Assembly (NCBI GenBank): GCA_051016205.1
Contig: CP136534.1
Span: forward strand, 3,906,001-3,970,000
Direction: 5' to 3'
DNA length: 64,000 nt
Source of the DNA: Acuticoccus sp051016205
Lineage (GTDB): Bacteria > Pseudomonadota > Alphaproteobacteria > Rhizobiales > Amorphaceae
Numbering within the stretch: the first letter of the stretch is position 1; each line of letters begins with the position of its first letter. The notes under the pieces were generated by a model that had not been told where the DNA came from, did no database searches, and saw nothing but the letters and a program-made list of their open reading frames with translations. Shown here one piece after another: positions 55,903 to 64,000 of the stretch. A program made the translations under genes and the position numbers.

Positions 55903-56313
55903 TCAGACGGCGGCGGCCTCGGTTAGCTTGGCGCGCACCTCGTCCGACCAGGGAACGGGGCGTCCGGACTGATCGCTGATGTGAACCAGCGTGCCTTTCG
56001 CTTCAAGGCGCACCTCACCGGCGCAGGAGGCGGTCAACTCATAGCTGAGGCTGGTGTTGCCGATCTTCATAATGGTCATGGCAAAGTCGACAACGTCGCC
56101 CAGGCGGCTCGGCGCTTTGAAATCCGCCGAGATGGTGACCGTCGGTACGCCCCGACAATCGCGCCCATGCATGGTGGCGAAGGCGTAACCGATGGCTTCG
56201 TCGAAGAAGGTCTCCACCGTCTCGTTGATCATCTCAAAGTACCGGGGGTAGAACACGATTCCTGCCGGGTCGCAGTGCTGAAACATGATCTTGATCGGCA
56301 GGGTGTAGGTCAC
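55903..56313 (-). CDS. 4HBT-family acyl-CoA thioesterase
   Basis: About 136 residues from the GTG at 56313 with GGAGAG upstream. The hot-dog fold motif FQHCDPAGIVFYPRYFEMINE contains the Asp nucleophile, and GRDCRGVPTVTISADFKAPSRLGDVV is typical of 4-hydroxybenzoyl-CoA thioesterases. It hydrolyses a CoA ester; its convergent neighbour is a PaaK-like ligase. Confidence 0.9.
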   Translation of the reverse strand: MTYTLPIKIMFQHCDPAGIVFYPRYFEMINETVETFFDEAIGYAFATMHGRDCRGVPTVTISADFKAPSRLGDVVDFAMTIMKIGNTSLSYELTASCAGEVRLEAKGTLVHISDQSGRPVPWSDEVRAKLTEAAAV

Positions 56314-56472
56314 AAGCTCTCCATCTGTGGCTGAAGTCGGCCATCCATCAAAGCATAGGCGGCAAAGCCGTTCCACGGCACGGACACGGACCTGGGTTGA
56401 CAGGGGCGGCCAATGTCCATTGCCTTGTCGGTTAGATACAGAACCTCACAATCCGCGGACACGGGAGCATTC

Positions 56473-57654
56473 ATGAAAAAAGGCACGCGCGCAGGCGCCG
56501 TCTTCGGCGCATTTGTGTTGGCGGCCGGGCTCGTCGCTCCGGCAAGCGCCAACGAAGATCCAGTGAAGATCGGCTTTATGGCCACCATGTCCGGCCCGCC
56601 GGGCGTTCTGGGCAAACACCTTTATGACGGCTTCCGCCTCGGCCTTGAAAAGGTGGGCAACGAGATGGGCGGCCGGCCCGTCGAAGTGATCCTCGTGGAC
56701 GACGAGCTGAAGCCCGACTACGCCGTCACCAAGGCGCAGGAGCTGATCAGCCGCGACCAGGTGGATTTCGTCACAGGCCTCATCTTCTCCAACATCTTGA
56801 TGGCCGTGTTCCGCCCCATCACCGAGAGCGAGACCTTCGTCATCGGCGCCAATGCCGGCACCTCCACCATCGCAGGGCGCCGGTGCAGCCCGTACTTCTT
56901 CTCCGTCAGCTGGCAGAACGACCAGGTGCACGAGGTGATGGGCAAGTACGCCGCCGACAACAACCTTGAGCGCGTGTTCCTGCTGGCCCCCAACTACCAG
57001 GCCGGCCGCGACGCCGTCTCAGGCTTTGAGCGCCACTTCAAAGGCGAGGTGGTGGACACGGTCTACACCCCCCTCAACAACCTGGATTTCTCGGCAGAGC
57101 TTGCCCGGATTGCCTCCGCCGAACCTGACGCCGTCTTCACCTTTATGCCCGGCGGCATGGGGGTCAATCTCGTCAAACAATTCCGCCAGGCAGGGCTCGC
57201 CGACAAGGTGAAATTCCTGTCCGCCTTCACCGTGGACGAGGCGACCATGGTGGCCACACAAGACGATGCCCTCGGCCTCTTCGGTTCGTCCCAGTGGGCG
57301 ATGGACCTCGACAATGCCGCCAACAAGGAGTTCTTCGAGAACTTCCTTGCCGCCTACGACTACCTGCCCTCGCACTATGCCGCACAGGGCTATGACGCAG
57401 CGCTTCTGATCGCCTCTGCCGTCAACGCCGTCGGCGGGGATCTGTCGGACAAGGACGCTGTGCGCGAGGCGCTGAAGGCAGCGGACTTCTCTTCGGTGCG
57501 TGGCGATTTCTCCTTCAACACCAATCACTTCCCCGTGCAGGACTTCTACCTCACCCAAGCGGTGAAGAATGATGACGGCCAGTACGTCATGTCCGCGGTG
57601 GAAAAGGTGTTCGACGACTACGGCGACGTTTACGCTGCCGACTGCCGGATGTAG
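56473..57654 (+). CDS. Branched-chain amino-acid/aromatic ABC transporter substrate-binding protein (LivK type)
   Basis: Encodes 393 residues from ATG 56473 with GGGAG upstream. A signal peptide (residues 1-25, VAPASA|NE) precedes a type I periplasmic binding fold: KIGFMATMSGPPGVLG, LVDDELKPDYAVTKAQELIS, FVIGANAGTSTIAGRRC. LivK-type proteins in such clusters often bind aromatic acids. It heads the operon that continues to 63802. Confidence 0.92.
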   Translation: MKKGTRAGAVFGAFVLAAGLVAPASANEDPVKIGFMATMSGPPGVLGKHLYDGFRLGLEKVGNEMGGRPVEVILVDDELKPDYAVTKAQELISRDQVDFVTGLIFSNILMAVFRPITESETFVIGANAGTSTIAGRRCSPYFFSVSWQNDQVHEVMGKYAADNNLERVFLLAPNYQAGRDAVSGFERHFKGEVVDTVYTPLNNLDFSAELARIASAEPDAVFTFMPGGMGVNLVKQFRQAGLADKVKFLSAFTVDEATMVATQDDALGLFGSSQWAMDLDNAANKEFFENFLAAYDYLPSHYAAQGYDAALLIASAVNAVGGDLSDKDAVREALKAADFSSVRGDFSFNTNHFPVQDFYLTQAVKNDDGQYVMSAVEKVFDDYGDVYAADCRM

Positions 57655-57672
57655 CGGCACACCCCTTGCAGT

Positions 57673-57696
57673 GCGGCGGGGCCTTGGTCCTGCCGC
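57673..57696 (+). promoter_or_regulatory. Stem-loop after the LivK-type gene
   Basis: GCGGCGGGG and TCCTGCCGC can pair (with G-T pairs) around a short loop, starting 19 bases after the stop and before the permease gene. It is placed like the hairpin at 10448-10475, and probably protects the binding-protein mRNA. Confidence 0.5.
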
Positions 57697-57721
57697 CTCA
57701 CCCCACTAAAGAGCTCGCCCC

Positions 57722-58642
57722 ATGGACATGACGCTCCTCCTCGTGCAGCTCCTCAACGGGTTGCAGCTTGGCGTCCTGCTCTTCCTTGTGGCCGCCGGCT
57801 TGACGCTGGTGTTCGGCATCATGGACTTCATCAACCTTGCCCATGGCGTCCAGTACATGCTGGGCGCCTACCTCGGCGTGGTGTTCTTCGGGGTGACGGG
57901 GAACGTCCTTCTGACAATCCCCCTCGTGCTTCTGGGCTCGTTCATTATCGCGGTGGTGTTGGAGCACTTGGTGTTCCGCAAACTCTACCGCGCCGATCAC
58001 CTCTCCCAAGTGCTCGCCACCGTCGGCATCTTGCTGTTCGTGACGGAGCTGATTGAGATCATCTTCGGCACACAGCTCTACCAACTTCCCGTACCCCAGG
58101 TGCTGGACTGGGCCATTCCCATCACCGACACCCTTCAGTACCCGGTCTACCGCATCGCCGTCATCGTGGTGGGTCTCATCCTTGCCGCGGGCCTGTGGCT
58201 TGCTGTGGCCCGCACGCGGGTCGGCGCATTGGTGCGTGCCGGCGCCAGCGATTCACCCATGGTCGCCGCCCTCGGGGTGGATATCGAGCGGCTCTTCCTC
58301 TTCGTCTTCGCCGTCGGGGGAATGCTGGCAGGCTTTGCGGGCCTCGTCGCAGCGCCCATCGTGGCGGTGGAATCCCACATGGGCGACCAGATCCTCATCC
58401 TGTGCTTCGTGGTCATCGTGATCGGGGGGATCGGGTCCATACAAGGCGCGTTCATGGGTGCCCTCATTGTGGCGATGGTGGACACGCTCGGCCGCACCTT
58501 CACCACCGACATCATGAAGACCATTTTGGCGCCGAGCGCTGCCGACACCGTAGGCCCCGCCCTTGCCTCCATGCTGATCTATTTGTTGATGGCGGTGGTC
58601 TTGTTCTGGCGGCCTCGCGGCCTCTTCCCGGCAAAGGGGTGA
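57722..58642 (+). CDS. Branched-chain-type ABC transporter permease (LivH)
   Basis: Encodes 306 residues, mostly membrane. LQLLNGLQLGVLLFLVAAGL-type start, GIMDFINLAHGVQYMLGAY and GIGSIQGAFMGALIVAM are LivH signatures. It forms the channel with the LivM-like product encoded three bases downstream. Confidence 0.92.
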   Translation: MDMTLLLVQLLNGLQLGVLLFLVAAGLTLVFGIMDFINLAHGVQYMLGAYLGVVFFGVTGNVLLTIPLVLLGSFIIAVVLEHLVFRKLYRADHLSQVLATVGILLFVTELIEIIFGTQLYQLPVPQVLDWAIPITDTLQYPVYRIAVIVVGLILAAGLWLAVARTRVGALVRAGASDSPMVAALGVDIERLFLFVFAVGGMLAGFAGLVAAPIVAVESHMGDQILILCFVVIVIGGIGSIQGAFMGALIVAMVDTLGRTFTTDIMKTILAPSAADTVGPALASMLIYLLMAVVLFWRPRGLFPAKG

Positions 58643-58645
58643 GGC

Positions 58646-59719
58646 GTGGATAGAGCCGACGCGGTGTCCCCTTCCGCCCTGACCGACCGGCCGAGCCTGT
58701 TGCGCGCAGGCGTCCTCTCGCCACTCCTGTTCATCGCGGCCTTTGCGCTGTTGCCTCTGGTGGTGGCCGGCGGCGACGGTGCATTCCTCCTCACAATCGC
58801 GGCGCGGATCATGATCTTCGCCCTTGCAGCGCTGAGCCTGGACCTCATTCTCGGCTATGGGGCGATGGTCTCCTTCGGCCACGCCGCCTTCATCGGCATT
58901 GGCGCCTATGTCATCGGCATCTCCGCCGAGCATTTCCTGGAAGATCTTGCGCTGACGCTGCCTCTGGCGCTTTTCATCTGTGCAGCGTTCGGGCTCTTGA
59001 TGGGCGCTGTGTCGGTGCGCACCAGCGGCATCCAGTTTATCATGATCACGCTGGCGCTGAGCCAAATGGCCTATTTCGGCGCCACGAGCTTGGCCCGCTA
59101 TGGCGGCGACGATGGGCTCACACTATGGAGCCGCTCCACCGTCTTCGGCTCGTCTCTTCTTGAGAACGATGTTGCGTTCTACTACGCCGTCGTCATCGCG
59201 CTTGCCCTTTGCTACGGGCTTTGCGCGCTGATTGTGCGCTCGCGCTTCGGCCGCGTGTTGTCGGGGATCCGCCAGAGCGACAAGCGCATGTCGGCGCTGG
59301 GTTACCCCGTGGACCGCTATCGTCTTGTGGCCTTCGTGATTGCAGGGGCCATCTGCGGCGTCTCAGGGGTCCTCCTTGCCAACCTGACGGAGTTCGTCAG
59401 CCCCGCCTATATGTCCTGGGGGCGTAGCGCCGACCTCATCATCATCCTCGTCATCGGGGGAATCGGGCGGTTGCACGGCGCCTTGTGGGGCGCGCTCATC
59501 CTCCTTGGTCTGGAAGACGCGATCCCCTTCGTCTTCAAGGACGTTCTCGCCCCCCTCTTTCCCGCCGATGGGGAGGGGATTGCCGCAAGCCTTCACGCCA
59601 CATCCCTCACCATCGCGCAGAACTGGAAGGTGGTCTTGGGCCCCATCCTCATCCTCGTTGCGCTTTATGCCAGGGGCGGGATCGTCGGCGTCTTCTCCAC
59701 CCGCAAGGACGGCCCATGA
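58646..59719 (+). CDS. Branched-chain-type ABC transporter permease (LivM)
   Basis: Encodes 357 residues from a GTG start. The LivM pattern LDLILGYGAMVSFGHAAFIG, GFQSDKRMSALGYPVDRYRL-like loop (IRQSDKRMSALGYPVDRYRL) and GGIGRLHGALWGALILLGL is present. Its stop overlaps the ATPase start (ATGA). Confidence 0.92.
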   Translation: MDRADAVSPSALTDRPSLLRAGVLSPLLFIAAFALLPLVVAGGDGAFLLTIAARIMIFALAALSLDLILGYGAMVSFGHAAFIGIGAYVIGISAEHFLEDLALTLPLALFICAAFGLLMGAVSVRTSGIQFIMITLALSQMAYFGATSLARYGGDDGLTLWSRSTVFGSSLLENDVAFYYAVVIALALCYGLCALIVRSRFGRVLSGIRQSDKRMSALGYPVDRYRLVAFVIAGAICGVSGVLLANLTEFVSPAYMSWGRSADLIIILVIGGIGRLHGALWGALILLGLEDAIPFVFKDVLAPLFPADGEGIAASLHATSLTIAQNWKVVLGPILILVALYARGGIVGVFSTRKDGP

Positions 59720-60498
59720 GCCCGCCGCCCCTTGCCATCGAAGGCTTGAAGAAAAGCTATGGCGGCCTCCTCGTCACCGACGATGTGAGCCTGACGGTGG
59801 AGACCGGCGAGGTTCACGCCGTCATCGGCCCAAACGGTGCCGGCAAGACAACGCTGGTGAAACAAATCTGCGGTGAGGTGGCGCCCGATGCAGGCCGCGT
59901 CCTCCTTTATGGGCGCGATATCACAGGCGCGCCCGTCTACCGCCGCGCCCTTTGGGGGCTCGGCCGCACCTTCCAGATCACCTGCCTGATGGAGGATTTT
60001 ACTGCCCTACAAAACGTTGCCACCGCCCTTCAGTCCCGCCGCGGCACGAGCTTTCGCTTCTTCAAGCCCGTTGCCAAAGAGGCAGCGCTGAACGAGGAGG
60101 CGATGGCGGTCCTTGCCCGTGTCGGCCTTTCAGAGCGCGCGCACCTTAGGGTCGCCACACTCTCCCACGGTGAGCATCGCAAGCTTGAGATCGCGGTCGC
60201 CCTTGCCACGGAGCCTCGCATCCTTCTCCTGGACGAGCCTTTGGCGGGGACGGGACCTGAGGAGGTGGAGCCTTTGATCGCCCTTCTAGACCAGGCGCGC
60301 CACACGGTCCCGATCCTCCTCATCGACCATGACATGCATGCCGTCTTCTCCCTTGCCGACAGGGTGACGGTGCTGGTCAACGGCGCGGTGATTGCCAGCG
60401 GCCCGCCGGCCGAGGTGCGCGCCAACCAGGCCGTGCTCGATGCGTATCTTGGCGAAGAGGAGGGGCACTTCGACGCCGCCCCATCCGGCCATGCTTGA
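59716..60498 (+). CDS. ABC transporter ATP-binding protein (LivG)
   Basis: Encodes 260 residues from ATG 59716. Walker A GPNGAGKTTL, and the signature region is degenerate (ATLSHGEHRKLEIAVALA), as in the LivG group; Walker B LLLDEPLAG is followed by TGPEEVEPL, where LivG proteins usually have GL/MNP, a small deviation. It overlaps the next ATPase gene by eight bases. Confidence 0.9.
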   Translation: MSPPPLAIEGLKKSYGGLLVTDDVSLTVETGEVHAVIGPNGAGKTTLVKQICGEVAPDAGRVLLYGRDITGAPVYRRALWGLGRTFQITCLMEDFTALQNVATALQSRRGTSFRFFKPVAKEAALNEEAMAVLARVGLSERAHLRVATLSHGEHRKLEIAVALATEPRILLLDEPLAGTGPEEVEPLIALLDQARHTVPILLIDHDMHAVFSLADRVTVLVNGAVIASGPPAEVRANQAVLDAYLGEEEGHFDAAPSGHA

Positions 60499-61195
60499 GG
60501 TCAATGCCCTTCAGGCAGGCTATGGGCCAAGCCGTGTCCTGTTCGACATCACCTTCGGTGTGGAGGCTGGCGAGGTGGTCTCACTCCTGGGGCGCAACGG
60601 TATGGGCAAGACCACCACCGTCCATACCCTGTTCGGCTTCCTGACCCCGCGCGCAGGCACCATCGCCTTTCAGGGCGAGCGGATCGACGGACGCCGCCCG
60701 TTTCAGATCGCAAGCCGCGGTCTTGGACTGGTGCCCGAGGGCCGGCGCGTCTTCCCCGCCCTCACCGTCACGGAAAACCTGACAGCCACCGCCCTTGCGC
60801 CGTCAGAGGCCAGCGCCTCCCCCTGGACGGTCGCCACGGTGTTCGACCTTTTCCCCCGGCTGAAGGAGCGGGCGAACCACATGGGGAGCCAGCTGTCAGG
60901 CGGCGAACAGCAGATGGTCGCCATTGCCCGCGCGCTGATGACCAACCCGATCCTCCTCGTCCTCGACGAGGCGACGGAAGGTCTTGCCCCCGTCATCCGC
61001 CAGGAAATCTGGCGCTGCCTGACGCGGCTGAAGGACGAGGGCCTTGCCATCCTCATTGTGGACCAGAACCTTGATGCGCTGACCCGGCTCGCCGACCGCC
61101 ACGTCATCATCGAAAAGGGCCGCGTGGTGTGGTCGGGCGACAATCAAAGCTTCATTGCAGCGCCGGAATTGAGGCAGCGCCACCTCAGCGTATGA
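60491..61195 (+). CDS. ABC transporter ATP-binding protein (LivF)
   Basis: Encodes 234 residues from ATG 60491. Walker A GRNGMGKTTTV, signature LSGGEQQMVAIARALM, Walker B LVLDEATEGLAP, all typical of LivF. It completes the LivKHMGF set. Confidence 0.93.
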   Translation: MLEVNALQAGYGPSRVLFDITFGVEAGEVVSLLGRNGMGKTTTVHTLFGFLTPRAGTIAFQGERIDGRRPFQIASRGLGLVPEGRRVFPALTVTENLTATALAPSEASASPWTVATVFDLFPRLKERANHMGSQLSGGEQQMVAIARALMTNPILLVLDEATEGLAPVIRQEIWRCLTRLKDEGLAILIVDQNLDALTRLADRHVIIEKGRVVWSGDNQSFIAAPELRQRHLSV

Positions 61196-61226
61196 TGGGG
61201 CGCCCACCGACGAAGGGAGAACGGAC

Positions 61227-61676
61227 ATGGCCGAGTTCAATGCGGGCGTGACGCCCGCCGGCAAAGGGCTGGACGGGATTGTCTGGAACATCCTCGGCCA
61301 GACCTATGTGCCGAAATCCCACTGCGCCAGCTCCTTCTCCTGGGATGCCACCTTCCCGCCTGGCACCTTCGTGCCGCCTCACATCCATCCTGATCAGGAT
61401 GAGTTCATCCTCGTCCACGAAGGCACGTTCGACCTGGTGCTGGATGGTGCGCCCCACAAGGCCGGTGCAGGCGACACCATTTTGCTGCCCCGCGGCATTG
61501 TCCACGGCATCTTCAACAATGGCGATCAGGCCGTGCGCTGCCACTTCTGGGTCAGCCCCACGCAAAAGCTGTTCGACCTCTTCACCAAGATCCACAATGT
61601 GGACGACCCGGCGCGGGTGGTGGCGATCGCGGCCGAGTACAACATCCACTTTGCACCGCCCCCGGGCGAAGGCTGA
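61227..61676 (+). CDS. Single-domain cupin protein
   Basis: Encodes 149 residues. Metal ligands of the cupin barrel are present: H52, H54, and E59 (PHIHPDQDEF) and H93 (GIVHGIFNNGD). Small cupins of this type act as dioxygenases, isomerases or binding proteins. It is 31 bases after the LivF gene and three bases before the monooxygenase, so it probably acts on the imported compound or its oxidation product. Confidence 0.85.
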   Translation: MAEFNAGVTPAGKGLDGIVWNILGQTYVPKSHCASSFSWDATFPPGTFVPPHIHPDQDEFILVHEGTFDLVLDGAPHKAGAGDTILLPRGIVHGIFNNGDQAVRCHFWVSPTQKLFDLFTKIHNVDDPARVVAIAAEYNIHFAPPPGEG

Positions 61677-61679
61677 GCC

Positions 61680-62936
61680 GTGCGTGTTCTGATCGCAGGG
61701 GCAGGGATTGGCGGGCTCGCCGCCGCCCTTTACCTCCACCGCGCAGGGATCGAGGTGGAGGTGTTCGAGCAGGCCGGCGGCATCCGCGAGCTTGGCGTGG
61801 GCATCAACGTGCTCCCCCACTCTGTGGCAGAGCTTGCCGACCTTGGCCTTCTGGATGCGCTCGATGCCGTCGCCATCCGCACGGGCACCCTCGTCTACCA
61901 AAACCGCTTCGGCCAGACGGTGTGGACCGAGCCCCGCGGCCTGGGCGCAGGCTATGACGTGCCGCAATTTTCCATTCACAGAGGCCGCTTCCAACGGGTT
62001 CTTTATGAGGCGGTTGCCGAGCGCATCGGCGCAGATCACGTCCATGTGGGCCACCGCCTGACTGAGTTTTGCAACGGCGAGAACGCCATCACCGCGCGCT
62101 TTGCGGGCCGGGACGGCGCCATCATTGCCGAGCGTGAGGGCGATGTTCTGGTGGGCGCTGACGGCATCCACTCCGCCGTACGCGCGCACCACTATCCTGA
62201 CCAGGGCCCGCCAAGCTGGAATGGGATGATGATGTGGCGCGGGGCCACCGTCGCCGACCCCATCGACGGCGGAAGGCTCATGGTGATTGCCGGCGGCATG
62301 GATGCCAAGGCCGTCATCTACCCCATTGCCGATGATGAGGACGGCAACGGCCGACAGCTCATCAACTGGGTCGTTAACGTGAAGCTGTCTGACGGGTCCT
62401 CACCGCCCCCTAATAAAGAAGACTGGAGCCGCGAAGGTACGTGGGGCGATGTGGAGGCGCACCTTAACCTCTTCTCCCTGCCTGATATCGACCTGGCCGG
62501 CCTCATCAAAGGCGCCGATGCCTTCTATGAATACCCCATGTGCGACCGCGACCCCCTCCCCCGTTGGAGCTTTGGGCGGACCACGCTTCTCGGCGATGCC
62601 GCCCACCCCATGTACCCCGTCGGCTCCAATGGATCGGCTCAAGCCATCCTCGATGCCAAAGCCCTTGCGCAGCACCTCGCCGCTGCCTCCGATACGATTG
62701 CTGCGCTAACCGCCTACGATGAGGAGAGGCGGCCGAAGACAGCGGAGATCGTCTACCTCAACCGTAAAGGCGGTCCCGAACGGGTTATCGATGTCGTCAC
62801 CGAGCGTGCGCCGCAGGGCTTTGACAAGCTGGACGATGTGGTGAGTGAGGAGGAACTGCGCGCCATCGTCGGCAACTATGCGGGCAAGTCAGGCTTTTCT
62901 CGGGATGCCCTTTCCCGCAAAACCGTGTCGTCATGA
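61680..62936 (+). CDS. FAD-dependent aromatic monooxygenase (PhzS/salicylate hydroxylase-like)
   Basis: Encodes 418 residues from a GTG. The Rossmann motif is GAGIGG at residues 7-12, followed by VFEQAGGIRELGVGINV, and the second FAD motif GDAAHPMYPVGSNGSAQ lies near residue 305. The MYPVGSNG form is typical of PhzS-like hydroxylases. It should hydroxylate an aromatic ring with NAD(P)H and O2. Its stop overlaps the hydrolase start (ATGA). Confidence 0.9.
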   Translation: MRVLIAGAGIGGLAAALYLHRAGIEVEVFEQAGGIRELGVGINVLPHSVAELADLGLLDALDAVAIRTGTLVYQNRFGQTVWTEPRGLGAGYDVPQFSIHRGRFQRVLYEAVAERIGADHVHVGHRLTEFCNGENAITARFAGRDGAIIAEREGDVLVGADGIHSAVRAHHYPDQGPPSWNGMMMWRGATVADPIDGGRLMVIAGGMDAKAVIYPIADDEDGNGRQLINWVVNVKLSDGSSPPPNKEDWSREGTWGDVEAHLNLFSLPDIDLAGLIKGADAFYEYPMCDRDPLPRWSFGRTTLLGDAAHPMYPVGSNGSAQAILDAKALAQHLAAASDTIAALTAYDEERRPKTAEIVYLNRKGGPERVIDVVTERAPQGFDKLDDVVSEEELRAIVGNYAGKSGFSRDALSRKTVSS

Positions 62937-63802
62937 GCGAACAGACCTATCGCGGCATGGGTCGCGAGGCGCTCGACAGGCAGTACAATGCCCGCGCCAC
63001 GGTGCCCGACGTCACCGTCTATGTGCGCGGCTACAGGGCTCGCACAGAGGCCGCCAAGGCTGAACTCCCCTTTCACGACAGCGTCGTCTACGGCCCCGGC
63101 GCGAAGGAGCAGTGCGACATCTACCCTGTCGGGGAAGCGCCTGCCCCCACCTTTGTCTTCATCCACGGCGGTTACTGGCGGCTGTTGTCGAAGGACGATT
63201 CGGGCTTGATGGCCCCTGCCCTCAAAAGGGCGGGGATCGCAACGGTGGCAGTGGACTATGCCCTTGCTCCCGCCGTCTCGCTGGAAGACATCGTGCGCCA
63301 GTGCAGACTTTGCCTCAGCTTCCTCCACCGGGAAGGGCGGCGCTATGGTGTCGACCCCAAAAGGATTGTGGTGGGCGGCTCATCGGCAGGCGGCCACCTC
63401 ACGGGAATGATGATGACGGGCAATTGGCACGCAGAGTTCGGTGTGCCTCACGATCTGGTGAAGGCCGCGCTCCCCATCTCTCCTTTGATGGACCTTGAGC
63501 CCATCCGCCTTTGCCATGTGAACGAATGGGCGAACCTCGATGCGGCCAGCGCCGCCGCACTCTCCCCCATGCACCACATCGGCGCGCCGCCACCTTCCAT
63601 CCCGGTGTGCGCTGCCGTGGGGCAAAACGAGACGGACGAATTCCGCCGCCAATGCCATGACTTTGCAAACGCCTGGCAGGATGCCGGCCATCCCGCATCG
63701 AGCCTTGAGGTGGAAGGCCGCAACCACTTCGACGTGCTCTACGACCTCAACGACCCCGACACCGCACTCTTTGACGCACTCATGGGCCTGTTCAAGGCTT
63801 GA
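62933..63802 (+). CDS. Alpha/beta hydrolase, kynurenine-formamidase-like
   Basis: Encodes 289 residues. The oxyanion motif HGGYW is at residues 78-82 and the nucleophile is S151 in GSSAG; the catalytic His is in NHFDV near residue 264 and the acid likely lies between. HGGYW is characteristic of arylformamidase and related carboxylesterases. Coupled to the monooxygenase, it likely hydrolyses an ester or amide in the same pathway. Confidence 0.88.
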   Translation: MSEQTYRGMGREALDRQYNARATVPDVTVYVRGYRARTEAAKAELPFHDSVVYGPGAKEQCDIYPVGEAPAPTFVFIHGGYWRLLSKDDSGLMAPALKRAGIATVAVDYALAPAVSLEDIVRQCRLCLSFLHREGRRYGVDPKRIVVGGSSAGGHLTGMMMTGNWHAEFGVPHDLVKAALPISPLMDLEPIRLCHVNEWANLDAASAAALSPMHHIGAPPPSIPVCAAVGQNETDEFRRQCHDFANAWQDAGHPASSLEVEGRNHFDVLYDLNDPDTALFDALMGLFKA

Positions 63803-63835
63803 GGCGGGTGACGGCTCGGGCCCGGACATAGCGAG

Positions 63836-64000
63836 CTAGCGAAATAGGGCGTCCACATCGTCCTGGTTCACGACGCCGCGGTCTGTGTCGAGGGCAGGAC
63901 CGTTGAGAAGAGCACGATCGGACTCGTCCTTGTCCTCGGGCTTGGCCAGCTCCATGGCGTTCCAAAGGTCCACCATGGTGGAGATGCGCTCTTCGATGAA
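63836..64000 (-). CDS. C-terminus of a CheZ-like chemotaxis phosphatase (partial, cut by window end)
   Basis: The minus strand is open from the window edge to a TAG at 63838-63836, encoding 54 residues. The sequence (FIEERISTMVDLW, RALLNGPALDTD, NQDDVDALFR) fits alphaproteobacterial CheZ C-termini, which end in a QDDVDALF CheY-binding motif. The catalytic Gln/Asp region would be outside the window. The same closing motif occurs in other CheY-binding proteins, so the call is tentative. Confidence 0.5.
   Translation of the reverse strand, partial: FIEERISTMVDLWNAMELAKPEDKDESDRALLNGPALDTDRGVVNQDDVDALFR

Overview
The window reads as high-GC chromosomal DNA of an alphaproteobacterium, probably a marine or soil heterotroph of the Hyphomicrobiales/Rhodobacterales kind. 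This is inferred from strong GC-rich codon use, dense 4-bp gene overlaps (ATGA/GTGA), several ABC and TRAP import systems, a class II (B12-dependent) ribonucleotide reductase, a fused indolepyruvate:ferredoxin oxidoreductase, and what looks like an alphaproteobacterial CheZ tail at the right edge. I cannot name a genus. I saw no rRNA, tRNA, CRISPR array, transposase or integrase.

Layout: (1) 1-8.7 kb holds the tail of a membrane protein and then three tandem, paralogous giant adhesin-like genes. Each has an N-terminal CSLREA-type segment, PMP-like beta-helix repeats and a C-terminal RTX calcium-binding block; the first two share a nearly identical 614-bp 3' module. (2) 8.9-14.6 kb is a five-component oligopeptide/dipeptide-type ABC operon with two extra small membrane proteins after the binding protein. 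(3) 14.7-18.1 kb (minus strand) carries a repeat-like element, a polar amino-acid ABC permease and binding protein without ATPase, a GNAT acetyltransferase and a class I aminotransferase. (4) 18.2-25.6 kb is a catabolic locus. On the plus strand are an LLM flavin monooxygenase and an HpaI-type aldolase. On the minus strand are six overlapping genes: DUF1761, a V4R sensor, a flavin reductase-MarR fusion, an acyl-CoA ligase, a thiolase-like protein lacking the thiolase catalytic residues, and a DUF35 zinc-ribbon/OB protein. (5) 25.7-40.3 kb is mixed housekeeping: a GlcD-type FAD oxidase, DUF502, glmU-glmS, a secreted protein with a P1-family self-cleaving peptidase, the giant IOR with a divergent Lrp/AsnC regulator, two small membrane proteins and prfC. 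(6) 40.3-42.3 kb is an AT-rich patch with one unrecognised 459-codon ORF. (7) 42.3-53.1 kb has a quinone reductase, an orphan TRAP receptor, nrdJ with a NrdR-box-like palindrome and a strong terminator, a small secreted protein, and a RidA/amidohydrolase/N-carbamoyl-D-amino-acid hydrolase group followed by an acyl-CoA ligase. (8) 53.2-56.3 kb has a reductive-dehalogenase-like Fe-S protein, a PaaK-like ligase and a 4HBT thioesterase. (9) 56.5-63.8 kb is a complete LivKHMGF-type operon continuing into a cupin, a PhzS-like FAD monooxygenase and a formamidase-like hydrolase. (10) The right edge cuts a CheZ-like gene.

How it works together: most of the window is nutrient capture plus catabolism of acids activated as CoA thioesters. 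Locus 4 combines a possible two-component flavin monooxygenase, CoA activation and a thiolase-like/DUF35 pair resembling the retro-aldol lyases of steroid side-chain breakdown, and is the best candidate for an undescribed pathway. Region 9 looks like import and ring/side-chain oxidation of an aromatic or amide compound. B12 links nrdJ and the RdhA-like protein. The adhesin cluster, the AT-rich ORF and the repeat element are the most mobile-looking parts.
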